From: Setophaga petechia
Taxonomy: Eukaryota > Chordata > Aves > Passeriformes > Parulidae
Length of the DNA stretch: 64,000 nucleotides
Reading direction: 5' to 3'
Assembly (NCBI GenBank): GCA_024362935.1
Contig: JANCRA010000017.1
Location: 19,087,001 to 19,151,000, forward strand
In this document: positions 13,154 to 24,932 of the stretch, piece by piece
Position numbering within the stretch: position 1 is the first letter of the stretch
Layout of the letters: each line of letters begins with the position of its first letter
The notes under the pieces: model-generated
What the model was told of the DNA's origin: nothing
What the model saw: the letters and a program-made list of their open reading frames with translations, nothing else
Databases searched by the model: none
Position numbers and translations under genes: made by a program

Positions 13154-16100
13154 CACAGACCCTGAAAACAAAAAGCCTTGCACAGGAACAAGCTCCAGCT
13201 GAAGAAGATATTTGTGCTTTTTCACAATCTTTGTTAATTTTTTTTTGCCTGTGAGTACGAGCCAGGAGGGATCCAGCACTAACAAAGTCCATGCCTGGTT
13301 CAGATTTCAGCATAAATCCCGTGTATTCCTTATTTTCACTTAAAAAAGGCATCCAACCATGTTGATTTCGGAGCAGTTTTGACCTGCTTAAATTACCCTC
13401 TCTCTAACCAGCTGATACTTAAGCTGCAAATTACCCCGGGGGCAGAAGAGCAATCCTGATCCCGAGAATTTGCTGTGCAAAAGGCTGAATGACCCACTTA
13501 TGCAGACAGGAACAAATGGAGACAAAACTGAAGGAATTCTGTAGCATGTCAGGAATATTGACCCCCATAAAACACAATTCTCCTCCTCACACTCACCCTT
13601 CCATCAGCCTAGTTACAGGAGAGCTGTTCTGAGCACTGCACTGATTGATAACCACCCTTGCAATCCCATTTGAAAAGCTGGTGACACACCAGAGAACTGG
13701 AGCAGAGGATGAGGAGTGGCAGCCCTGAGCTGGGAGCAGGGCAGCAATGGGAAGATCCATTCCTGCTCCTTTCTTGGGACAGAATGGTGAAAGGAGTCCA
13801 AAAGTAAGCATTCACTTTCATTACCAGGAGAAAAAGAATTTTCTCTTTACTTTTGATTTCAGCAGTGATTAGGTTCACTTGCATCTCTTAAATTGCTCTC
13901 TAAGTGTTCTGCCTCCCTCCTCACAATAAAAGGGATAATATATTTCATTGCAGCCTTCTCACTCAAAAGAGAATGGAATCATGAAGGACCAGGAGGAGGG
14001 GGCAAGGTGGCATTCTGAGGGCATTAGGATGTTTGAAGAGTTGTTTCACTTTCTGTCTAAAAGCTCTCCATCACCCCTCTTCACATCCTGTAAGTAAGAG
14101 AGCTCTTTCTCCTGAAAAACAGCATTAGTGCTCATTTTAGGAACTTTTTTTCAAGATCTATTATCCTCTGCTGAACTACTGCACACAACTCATCAGGACA
14201 TTCTTCAGCAGCATCAGCCTGAGTTAAATCTCACTGCAGATCCCAGTGTTTTGTCACAAAGTGAAATGAATTATCATGGCAAAGATTTGGAAAGTTAAAA
14301 GTATAAATTTTACTTCCAAGGATCCATTTTATCCTGCCAACAATTCATCGCCCATTTCCCTGACTCAGGGGCCAAGCCTAGGAAAGCAGGGTGTGATTTG
14401 GAATGGATCAATAACCATTGTCCCTGTTATTAATATCAGAAATTGGTATTATTGTGGGCCTAAGGGCAATATTTGAGCCACAAGGATGCCCCCACTCAGC
14501 ATTGCCAATCAAGGGTGGCATCCAAAATCCCAAACTACATCAGATTAAATGGACCCTCACATTGCAGCACTGTTGGTTTAAGTTATGCAACAGCACCAAT
14601 TTTACAGTGCATGGTAAAGGTCAACAGATAAAATATTTGGAACTTTTACTCATGAATATATTTAATTTGCTGCTGCGAGTGATTTCGATTCCATTTCACA
14701 GAATACATAGCTGCTCCTCGCTTTGCAATTAAAGATTTCTAATAATGCAGTCGAACCTTCTTAATCATTGCTCATTCTAGCATAAAGCAAAGCTTGCTGT
14801 GTTTAAAGAGAACCAAGTCATCTTAGCAGCATCCCTTTTTGTTCCTTTTTAGTTTATGAGATTAGAATACTTAATAACCTCTGCCATATCTGGCTGCAGT
14901 GCAAGTGTGAAGAAGAGTAAAACTCACACAGTGGATTATAGTCTGGGACAAAACTCAGCTCTGTAATTAGGTTTGGTTCTGTTGCTTAGGTTTGCAGAAA
15001 AAGTCAAAATTAATGGTTCTTTGCCCAAGATTCCCCTGCAGAGTCACATGCAGTAATTAAGCATGCTTAGAGACTGGCATATCATATGAATATTTGCCAA
15101 AACCATTGATTTATTTTTTTTTTCCTTGCTAAGACCCTGTCATTTCTGAGGAAAACAAATAGAAATACTCAGTGCCTAAACACTCATCATTTTAATTGCC
15201 AATAATGAAGACACTAAAATAGTCTTGGAACACTCACAGACCCTGACAGTCATTCCTATAAAATCTCAAGCTAGTCTCAGATATTTAAAGCCCAGAGCTG
15301 GTGCTGCAGAACAGACTTGGGACTGACCAGAGAGAATTTACAGACCCCCCCAAATCCGCAAAACTGAGCACAGAGTTCTTTTTAACAGAAGCTTAATTTT
15401 CATTGAAAAGAAAAATGTGTTCAGGCAAGTTGATGGAGAAATGAACCAATTTGAATGTATTGAAGTTCCTCGCCGTGCTACAGTGCTTTTTAAATGGTGT
15501 CTAAACAGTTGGTCACAGATTTATTTATGTTTCCATGTAAAGAAAGAAAATATTGTCATTTCCTATATGGGAAACAGTTTCCCTAATTATTTGGCTCCTT
15601 CTTCTACTACATAAACAGCAATTTGTACCCCTCTCCTTCAACTGGCTGCAATTAACAGCTACATTGCAATAAGCAGATTATGTTAATTAAAAACTCAAAA
15701 CTATGTAAACAATGGGAAAGCTGACTAGCCATTTTCTATTTTTGCCAACTGGGAGGAACACAAGAGAAATTAGCACCAAGCTTAATTTTGCTGTTTATAA
15801 TTCAACTTATTTGTAACAAATTACAGCATTTTAAAAGTATTTTTCAACAATTAACTGTATTTCTCCACACTATTTGAACGACATCCCACTTGACAAGTTT
15901 ACATCTGTACAAACTGGGGGGAAAAAAGATTGTAAAAAAAAAATAATCTAAAAAGGTGTTAGGGGAACAGATTTGCACACATCATCACCAAAGAGGAATA
16001 TTAAACACACGTTTCCTACCATGCCTGAGCCACACGCTCAAAAAGTCATAGCTAAGGACAAAAGTGGAACTTAGTTCTGCTTCTCTGGCAAAAATGAGCA

Positions 16101-16324
16101 AACTCCAGGAATAAACATTACCCAGCTGACGCCAGTAAATTGTGAACTTTTCCCATATTGCTGCAGTTTCACAGAGTTTAGGGTTTGTCCTTCCCTTTCC
16201 AGACCAGGATTGTTTAAGGAGAGTGGGAGTCAAAGGTGGAACTGTGCAATATTTGTGTTTCCAGAGCTCCTGTTCGACCATGGAATTGCATTCAATGGGC
16301 AGCTCTTGGACTTTCTGTCCAGGA
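13154..16324. other. single-copy noncoding DNA
   Basis: AT-rich unique sequence. Parts such as 14900-15130 and 15640-15850 are rich in TAAT-type words without simple repetition, the texture seen in some conserved noncoding elements, but conservation cannot be judged from one sequence. The 206-codon minus-strand frame at 15985-16605 crosses a CR1 tail and is not supported as a gene. Confidence 0.5.
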
Positions 16325-16374
16325 TTTGGATTTTGATGATCCTTGTGGATCCCTTCCAACTCAGGATGTTCCAG
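16325..16374 (+). mobile_element. CR1 LINE 3' tail fragment
   Basis: The segment TGATGATCCTTGTGGATCCC followed by TTCCAACTCAGGATGTTCC resembles the very 3' end of avian CR1 elements, where GATGATC is followed by a GGTCCCTTCCAACxxxG segment and an ATTCT-type terminus. Only about 50 bp remain and the terminal 8-bp repeat is degraded, so the copy is old and strongly 5'-truncated. Confidence 0.7.
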
Positions 16375-17899
16375 GACACCTCTCCTTACCCCACACTGGG
16401 GGGATGCCACCAACAAGGAAAACAGAACTGTGCAAAGAGAAATTATTGACTGGGAACTTGCTCTTGACCAGACTTTGGCGAAAAAAGGACAGAAAAAAGC
16501 TCTGTAGCCATGAATCAATTTTATCCAAATACTCCAAGTGGATGAGGGAGACAGCTCATTTCCATCCCCTGGCTTGCATGGCTGGACATTGCAGACTGAC
16601 CACAAAGAGGAACATCAGGGTGGGGAATGGCCATGGCTCCAGCTGAGATGCTGGACTGTTTCCAGGGTTTGTTTTTTTCCAAAGACTGTGTAGAAAAAGA
16701 AGATAACAGCACTGGGTAGAAAAAGAAGGTGACAGCACTCTGGGACCAGACTTTCAGAGTGGCCGATATAAAAATACCAGTTCAGAGCATGGTTTCAATT
16801 ACAGCCCTGAACCAAGCTGCTTTAGGAAATGGGAATGGTCCCAGAGGATGTGAAAGCTGCTGATGGATGCATTATTCAGAGCCCCTCAGGAGGCCAGGCA
16901 ATGCTCAGACAGCAGCAGCAGGGGAAGCTGGAGGAGGGCAGGCATTCAGGAGCACTCTCCACATCGTTAGAGTCTGCCCCTCCTGTCCTCGAGTAGTTTA
17001 CAGAGAGGGAGAGTACTGGGGAGTTTCATGTATATTATGTTGGAAAAGACATTTCCTGTGTTTTAAGGGCAGCTCTGATTTCCCATCTCTGCTCCCTGCA
17101 GAGCTGCTGGCCGGTGGGAGGGCTCCTCCACATAAAAGTGCTGTTGATCATTTCACTTTTTGTATTTCCACTGTTTTCCTTTTGGAGACATGAACTTTAA
17201 ATGAGCTGCTGTAAAAGCTTCTTGGGGTCAAAATAGAGGAAATCACATCCACCACAGAGACAGGCACTGCAAAAACCCCTAATATGACCATTATGTTCAA
17301 CTCAGCAGTCTTTTCCTGTTGGTAGGGTTTCAATACAAGCTTAGCATCAAGCCAGGCTGTCAACACCAATGAAATCTATTTCTGTGACATTGAAAGAGCT
17401 CTTGATGAAAGTCAATCAGTTTAGGGAATGTGTTTTGATGTTTTTATGATTTTTTTTTTAATAGCACCTGGAAACAAGACAGGAGAAGAGTGAGGTTTTA
17501 ACAGAATTGCTTTTTTTTCTTAGCTCCAAAGAGGTGAGGAATATGTACCAAGTAAACCCATTTATTCTACAAGCAGCACATGTAGTGTTTGATGGTAACA
17601 GCTGCATTTCAGGCTGCCCATTTTCTCAGAGTCTTATTTGCTAACAGAATTAACCCTTTTGCCTTTTCAGAATAAATGTCTTTTATTCTGGAATTACTGG
17701 AAGGGTTTAGATCTTGTTGTGACTCAGTTTCTGGGTCAACACGGAACAGCCCTTGGGCTCCTGGGTTACAAACCATCAGATTTCATACTATAGAGGGAAA
17801 TGTAATCCTGTTCCTGTCACTGAGCCCAGGACTTGAGGCCACTGCTCTATTCAAGCTCAGTAAGAATTCACTCTCTGAAGTCTCTGCACCTCAGAATAG
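16375..17899. other. single-copy noncoding DNA
   Basis: Unique sequence without a supported gene. An acceptor-like tract, TTTTGCCTTTTCAG, ends at about 17670, but only weak donors follow. The 17676-17960 frame (94 codons) lacks recognisable domains. Confidence 0.5.
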
Positions 17900-17935
17900 G
17901 ATGATGATGATCATGATAAAATCATCATCATCATC
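17900..17935. repeat. ATGATG/CATCAT imperfect inverted repeat
   Basis: A GATGATGATGAT run (17900-17911) is followed nine bases later by an ATCATCATCATCATC run (17921-17935). The two are reverse complements and could form a 12-bp stem. It most likely arose as a trinucleotide repeat copied in inverted orientation. Confidence 0.8.
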
Positions 17936-20900
17936 AATATTACTAAGAATCTGTGCATAAAGCCAAATGATGGATGATGGCAATATTGCAGTTTCAGACA
18001 GTGACTGAGATGGGAGTTTTTTGTTTTCTTATTTAAACGTAGCACAGGGAATTCTATTGAAATAACTTAAAAGGTGATTTCAGGGTGAGGCACGTAAAAG
18101 TTAGTGACAAAATAACACTGCCCATATTTCATTGTCTCTATGCATGGGAGTTTTTGCTGTATTAAATCCTCATCCACTGTTCTTTTGGTCTCCTGACTCA
18201 GTGCCCAGAGTTGGATTTCTGTTCATCTGAAGCCCAGCCAGCTGCTGCTGCTGAGACACCCTGAGCAGTGGCATTCCAGGGGCTCCTCAGGGAGTGCAAC
18301 ATTCCCCATTTGTGACAAAGATCTCGTTGTTTTTAAGATTTAGGGTTGTTTTTAAGATTTGGGGTAAAGAAGGGCTGGCAGAGAACCACACCATGGCTCT
18401 TTTCCTGCCACTCCCATCCCCTGCCCCTCCAGGGGGATGAAGGAAGCTCATCCAGGGAGATGTGCAGAGCTCACCTTCAGTGTGACAGCCCTGAGTGACC
18501 AGAATTTTGAGCTGACAAGGACATAAACTCTTGTGAGTGAAGTGTGTTATTGATTTGTATGCAGCTACAGCGCAGAGATCAGGGGAAGTTCAAGGCTATA
18601 CACTGTCATTAAATTCCTCTCAGATTAGGGAAAAAAAAATCTAATTACTTGCATTGAGGTACACAAAATGAAATATCTATTTTAGTATTTTGAATTTAAA
18701 ATTGATCAATTCCTTTGTGCCATTTACCTCTCGAACTGATGGAGGCTTTGATACATTGTGTAAAGAACAATTATATTTTAGAATAAATTAAAAGCAAACA
18801 TACTGTTTGTAAAACTGAACCACGGATGTTCTCTTCTTGTGGGTATTTCAAAACAAATAAAATCAAGATCATGACTCAAAAGGATGCAAGAGAAAAAAAA
18901 AAAAGAGTATTTAAAATGCTCTCATTACTTTTAATACAGATGACCCAGGAGTGATTCACCCTCAGAGGAATCATCCCTCATTTTATCTTTAGTAATTTTC
19001 AGGTTGAATCCAAGGTTCTTTGCAGCCCCAGGAAGGCCTGAATGGTCTGATGGTTCATTTCTGCTCTGCTCATTGGCATCAGCATTTTATCCACCACTTG
19101 CCTTATAACCAACGCTTTAAAAATATGCATTCTAAGAAGTACATAGAAATGAACCCATTCCACTCGATTTTCAGAGTTATTATTTAAAATAATCTCATCT
19201 GTTTGATACAAGTAAGTCTTGTTTAACCCTTCCCTTCCCCCAGCCTGGTTCAGCTTTCCCCATTGTTGTGGCAGAGCTCTCAGAGGGTGCTGGATCAGGA
19301 ATCCTGATGTCCTGTGCCAGTGACTGACAGCACTCCTTTGTGAGCAAGCATTTCAGCAATGATGTGGGGACTCGTTAGGGAGCTGCTGTGTCAAGAGGAG
19401 GAATGAACAATAAATTAGAATAAAATGGAATTGCATTTGAAGCTTGGCTGGAGGATTTTGCATTTGTGAGGACAAAGGACATTTGACAATCTGAGTCATC
19501 TTGCAGCTTTGCCTGTAGCAAATGTCAAATTAGTTCTTAATGCTACAGGGAAAGGGATTGAGTCACAGCATTGCTTAAAGTTAAGAGGCTCATCAGTAAA
19601 TCACTGGCAATATTAACAATTATGAGCTACACATTAATATGGCAAAAAACACTCTGAATATTATGCTTACAACAGAAAGCCAAGAGGTGAACATAATTTT
19701 GCTTCCAGATCCCTGTGCTTTCTCCCAGTAACCACAGCTTTAAATTGGGGTAGGTAGAGCAAAAAGAAGTGAATAGATTCAAAATTTTCTGAACATGTCC
19801 TCACAACTGTGCCATAAGAAGAAAAATCAAGCCCTAAATCTGGATTTAGCAAAGTATAAAAGTGAGGTGAGGAAGAGAAGTGCTTACCTGCATATAAATT
19901 CAAGGTTCACGTGCTGGTCTGTCATTCCTAAACTTACACTCAGCAGGATCCTGCAGTGCCCTCCCCTCTCCCATCCCTTCCCTGCAGCAGCTGCAGGATG
20001 TGCCCAGGTGCCAGAGTGGGCACTGCCACCAAAACCTGGCCCAGGTAACTCAGAGAGGTCATGTCCATGCTGGGGATGGGGAAGGGCTGTGTCACACCCA
20101 CCAATTCCAGCCCACTCCCTTAGGAGGAAAACATCAGTTTTCTGTTATTTGTATTGGAGAGCGATATTGTCTCTCCAATTTCCTCACACACAAGGAACTC
20201 TCAGAGTGTTGCACTGCCCTGATGCCACAGAGCCTGAAGTTGTTTCACAGAGCTCAGTCCTTTTGGAGGATTTGGGTCAGAGGGTGCCCTGGTGTTAGAA
20301 AGGCTCACACAGAATCACTGTCTTTGAGCTGTTTGGAAAAATACAGAGCATTTCCAGGCCAGCACCTTCACTATCACTTCATGCATCATTTTATAGAGTG
20401 GCTTTAATGACAAGGAAAAAACTTTACAAATGTTTTATTTGTAAAATTGGAGATAAAACTGAACTTTCCTGTAGGATAATCAACATAATTCCACCCCTTT
20501 GAAAACCCCCGTGGGCCTGGCTCAACATTCCCCACAATATTATGAGCAATCCATTGTGCCAGGCTCTGCACCACTTTTCAAAGACACAACTGCACAATTC
20601 CACCATTTTCTGGCATGAAAGGGGTCAGAGGGGACCAGAATTAGAGATGTTGTGGGAATGGCCCGAGGTGGGGCTGCATTGACAGCCGATAATGGCACTC
20701 CAGGGCAGCTTCCCCAGCCCTGCTCGGGTCTCTGCCTCAGCAGGCTCGGCCCTTTCAAGTGCTGCCACGCTCTAATGAAGTCCCTGGCACTGACAAAAGA
20801 GGGATGATGAGTACATCCACCACCTGAAGAGTCTCTTAAAAAGTGACACCAGAGAAAGAAATTCCCCCGGCTCCGCAAACACCGCGCTAATGAAACTTCG

Positions 20901-21285
20901 AGTGGGATTGGCTGCTCAAAATTCATCAAAAAAACCCCAAAATCCTGAAAGCTAAAACCATAAAAACTCAGAAATGAGCAGAGAAATTAATTATGAAGGG
21001 GAACTCCACTGGTGTATATTTTTACAGGATTATTTAGTGTACACCAGCTCCTATACTGAGCTATGGCATCTCTAGAGACTCACCAAATTCTTCGCCTGGC
21101 ACACAAAAATATGATCAAAGGGATTTCCTGATAAGGCTTTTGTTTGGTTGGTTTGCTTTTGTTTTTCTTGGGTTTTTTGTTTATTTTTTTCTCTGTGAGA
21201 ATATTTATCTACTTCTAGCAAAATCTCCAGCAAGGTCGGATAAAATAGGTCATTGTACAGAAAACATTTTTTTTCTCTTCTTTAG
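17936..21285. other. single-copy noncoding DNA with a CpG-richer block at 20650-20920
   Basis: Mostly AT-rich unique sequence. Between about 20650 and 20920 GC and CpG rise clearly above the local background (CCCGAG, CTCGGG, CCCGGCTCCGC, ACCGCGCTAATG), with an inverted CCAAT box (GATTGG) at 20906-20911. The 167-codon frame at 19795-20298 and the 129-codon frame at 20540-20929 (-) show no known domain. Confidence 0.45.
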
Positions 21286-21380
21286 GAAAAGACAAATAGG
21301 TTTAAATATACCAACATCCATGCTCAAAACCACCTGCCACCTCCCTCCTGGGTTGGCAAAGACCTCAATTCAAGCCATAG
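21286..21380 (+). other. possible internal exon (95 bp), unproven
   Basis: A pyrimidine-rich tract ending TTTTCTCTTCTTTAG immediately precedes 21286. The sequence CCATAG followed by GTAAGAATTT places a near-consensus 5' splice site after 21380. Two plus-strand frames are open across the 95 bp. No partner exon was found, the translations match no protein I know, and such pairs occur by chance in AT-rich DNA. It could be a noncoding-RNA exon or nothing. Confidence 0.15.
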
Positions 21381-24300
21381 GTAAGAATTTCATGTTTCTT
21401 TTTGTCTTTTCCAAAAGAACCCCAAAACCTCAGCTGGTGCTGGTAACTCCACCTGCACGAGCTAACAAGAACTTAAAAACCAAATTCCAAGCACGTGTAA
21501 AATAAAGAATATCAGCAACATTGAGACAAATCCCTAGAGAAAGGGAAGCATGGATGTAATTTTCTCAATATCTCTCTTTTTTATGTGTTTGCAAGTGGAA
21601 GATTCCCTTTTTCCTGGACTTTTTAATGTGGATTAATAAGCAAGGGACCTTCTGCATGTAGGAACAGGTTAAGAACCCGAGAGGAGCTCAGAGGAAAAAC
21701 CAACTGAACAACAAAAATAATAAAAGAAATCAAAACAGAAAAAGAGTAATTAAAATAATTTGTTTCTCTTGTACTAAGAGCCCTGAGGACAGGAATCAAG
21801 CTTTCTGCACTAGCTTGATGTAGGGCCTTTCCTCTTTCCAGGGAAAATATCAATGAAAAACATCCTGAGGGACAAAAAAATGGATGATCTGAGTGTAATG
21901 AAGGCTGACAATGACTATTATTGATGTCCTTATCCCAAATGACAAGAGGTTTAGGAGACTTTTATAACATATTGACGCTGAACTGCTTCAAATGTTTTTT
22001 TTTTTTCTTTTTTTTTTAAGTTAATGTACTATCTGCTTCAGGGGTAGTGTTGGAAAAGTTGATGTGCAGAATGACATTTGTCACCCTCTGTTCCCCAGAT
22101 CAGAGCACAGAGATCTCTCAAACTGAGCAACAGCTGCATTAACACCATGCCAAAAATTTGAATTTCAAGACCAAAAAAAAGGCAAATCTCAAGTGCAAGA
22201 AGAATGCTTCAAAATTAAGTTCTGCCCTACCCTCCTCCTACCTGTTTACTTTTACAAGGATGTCAATTCAGATGGTAGAATTAAAGAAAAATGAGAAGTA
22301 GGGTATTTCCACACCAACATGATGGAGAGTGTAAAATGATACAAAATATTTTTCCAAACACAGCATCAATTTATGTTGTACAAATTCACTAAGTACTTAT
22401 AAGGAAGATAAGAAATTGGGGAAAAAACAATTTCATCTGCAGGCACTGAGTGTGTCCTCAGGAGGTCATCTCACAAAAAAACCCAAAAAAAAACCCTAAA
22501 AATAGTTCACTTAGATGAAATCCCCACACACTGTCCCTGCAATCCTCTCCAAAAAATACACAATTATGTGTCTGTCCTTTATGAAACATTTATCATATGT
22601 AAAAACTGGACTAAAACTGCAGTCACTCACTCTGAAACTCACTCTGTGGTTTCTGACATCAGATTTATTAAAAACCATTTGAAATATCTCTGACTTCTCC
22701 AGACGACAAGATTTTAAACTAAATGCTCAAGGTCAAACTTTTTATCTACAACTGGACACACTGCAAATGTTTTCTTGAAAAGGGAATAATCACACAGATC
22801 CTGAAGCTTTAGCCTAAGCAAGGCAAACCTGAATTTTAAATGCACACCCAGGTTCCACTGTACATGTGTAACATACTCACAAGTCATTAGGAATATCTGA
22901 AAGTAAAAGTTCTCCAGCTCATTAGTATTAAAGCCTGGAAAATGAGATTTTATTAAACAAATTTATCTTTGCATAAACCAGATTCTGCCTCTGCACTGCC
23001 TATGACAGGCAGCTTCAATCATCTTTAAGACACAAAGTTCTCCCTCTTTCTATTTTTCATTTTAATAACAAAACTGTTGCTACAAAAGAAATGAACTCTA
23101 ACCAAGAAAAGAAATAAGAGTGTAATAAAATGAATTTTTTTTTGGCTTTACTGGATATTCTTGGTCAATACCAAGACCTACACTTGCAAAGAAGACCAGA
23201 ATATTACTGTCTATTTTAAAGGAAAGGCTCATTAAGATAAATATGTGCAGATCAGAAACTGTTTGCATCATAAAACATGGACCAAGTCAAACATATGGGC
23301 ACCTCAGGTTGGATACATTGCAAAAATAATTCCTTACACGTGAAAAGCTCTTTAGATATTTTCTTTGAAAGAGGACAGGACTCAAAATCTGAGAATATTG
23401 TGGCAGAGATACAACTTGGGAACCAGCTGTAAAACCCCACTCTATTTATATGAGATGAAAACCACTTTAAAAAGGAACCCCAGTCATTATTCCACATTGA
23501 TCTCAGAACCTCAGGCAAAGTTTCCAGAGCCTGTTTGTCCTGAGATGAGATTTACCAGCAATGCCTCTCCTGCCCTGCTGGCTACAGAGATTCCTTCAGA
23601 AAGCTGAGGAGCAGCAAAAATGTGTGAAATGACTTCAGGGAGAAAGATCTCTAGAGAACCTTTAGATAATCCAAACAAACTCCACTAATTCAAACAAATT
23701 TTCTTCACTCTCACAGACCATCATGACTAAACTTTCAAAAGGAGTGACCCTCAAATGAGGGAGAGAAGAAGGGTGGAGAGAGGAAACAAAATTATCCTCA
23801 CAATAAATCTGTCTATTAATTTACTACTTAATATATTCCAGTTGACTTTAGGTTGTAAAAAGGTTTTCAGTGATCCTTGCCTATTACATTTCACCTATAT
23901 TTTAAAGGGTGATATTTCCCACCTATTTCCCAGCAAACTTGTGCCATGTTCCAGAGTGACTGTCCAGTTCAGCATCTTGATACCAAGTTTACAGCATGCT
24001 TAGGCAAGTAATCAAAACCAACAATTGTCTGATGCAGTTCTTTATTTCCACTAAAGCTGTACAGAAATTGCAGTCAGTGTGGAAGTAGCCAAGAGTTATG
24101 AACTGTCAACATGCTGATAGGAAAATAAACAATGTAAAAGTGAAGCCAACATTTGAGTCTCACAGCATGGCACAGTGCTGTAATGGTTTAAATCATAAGC
24201 CAAATGATTGTTATTATAGAGATAGTGAATGTCATGCTTACAGAAAAATTGTGCATGTTAAAAATGACTGCCATTAAAAAGATAAGTCTCACAGGGGGAA

Positions 24301-24871
24301 GTGACCTCAAGCCAGTAAACAGACAAAATGTATTACAGCAAAAAATACCCACAAAAAAAAAAAAGAAAAGGGAAGTCTTGTCTAATTCCCAGATTCAGCT
24401 ATCATTTATAATACTCTTTATTAGCAGGAGAAGGCTGGAAGAGACAGACACAAGGGCAGTAGGCTCAATTATTTATTTATTTTAAAGCAGCAGAATCCCA
24501 GTTAGATTTAGTAGCATGGCATCTAAAATATGCACATCTGAAAAGAGATCCTGGGTCTTTGCAGGCAAGCCTTGGTAAGTATTCTGCACATAAACAACAT
24601 TATTATATAAAATAAATAAAAAAGAAAGCTAAGGCTGACCCATAGAACTTGGAGAATCATTTTCCTCCACCATTAACACAGAGATGTGATCCTCATCACA
24701 AAAGAAAACTGCACAACCATGCTGCTTGTTCTACCCAGAGGAAAGCACCAGAAAAGGAACCTCTCAATCCACCATTTCAGCTTGCTGGCCAGAAACAGGA
24801 GACTCCCTCCACGGGACAAAAGCCAAGCTTACTTTTCAGTGTTCTCCCAGCACATTTAGAAAACCCCTAAA
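21381..24871. other. single-copy noncoding DNA
   Basis: AT-rich unique sequence with scattered homopolymer runs, for example T runs near 21996-22018 and C/A-rich runs near 22470-22495. No gene, RNA gene or recognised transposon. Confidence 0.55.
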
Positions 24872-24932
24872 ATCAGTTTTTTGGGGGTTTTTCTGGGTTG
24901 GGTTTTTTTGCTTTTGGGGTTTTTTTTCAGTT
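24872..24932 (+). repeat. T-rich low-complexity tract with four G runs
   Basis: On the plus strand GGGGG, GGG, GGG and GGGG are separated by T-rich spacers of about 7, 2 and 13 bases. This is a loose G-quadruplex pattern (the last loop is long). It may be an old A-tail-like sequence read in reverse. Confidence 0.55.

Noticed and set aside
15985..16605. 206-codon minus-strand open frame, the longest in the window
   Set aside because: It runs antisense through a CR1 tail (16325-16374), has no recognisable domain and overlaps long frames on the other strand.
19795..20298. 167-codon plus-strand open frame
   Set aside because: No domain or signal recognised. A 135-codon frame overlaps in a different phase, which argues for chance openness in GC-richer DNA.
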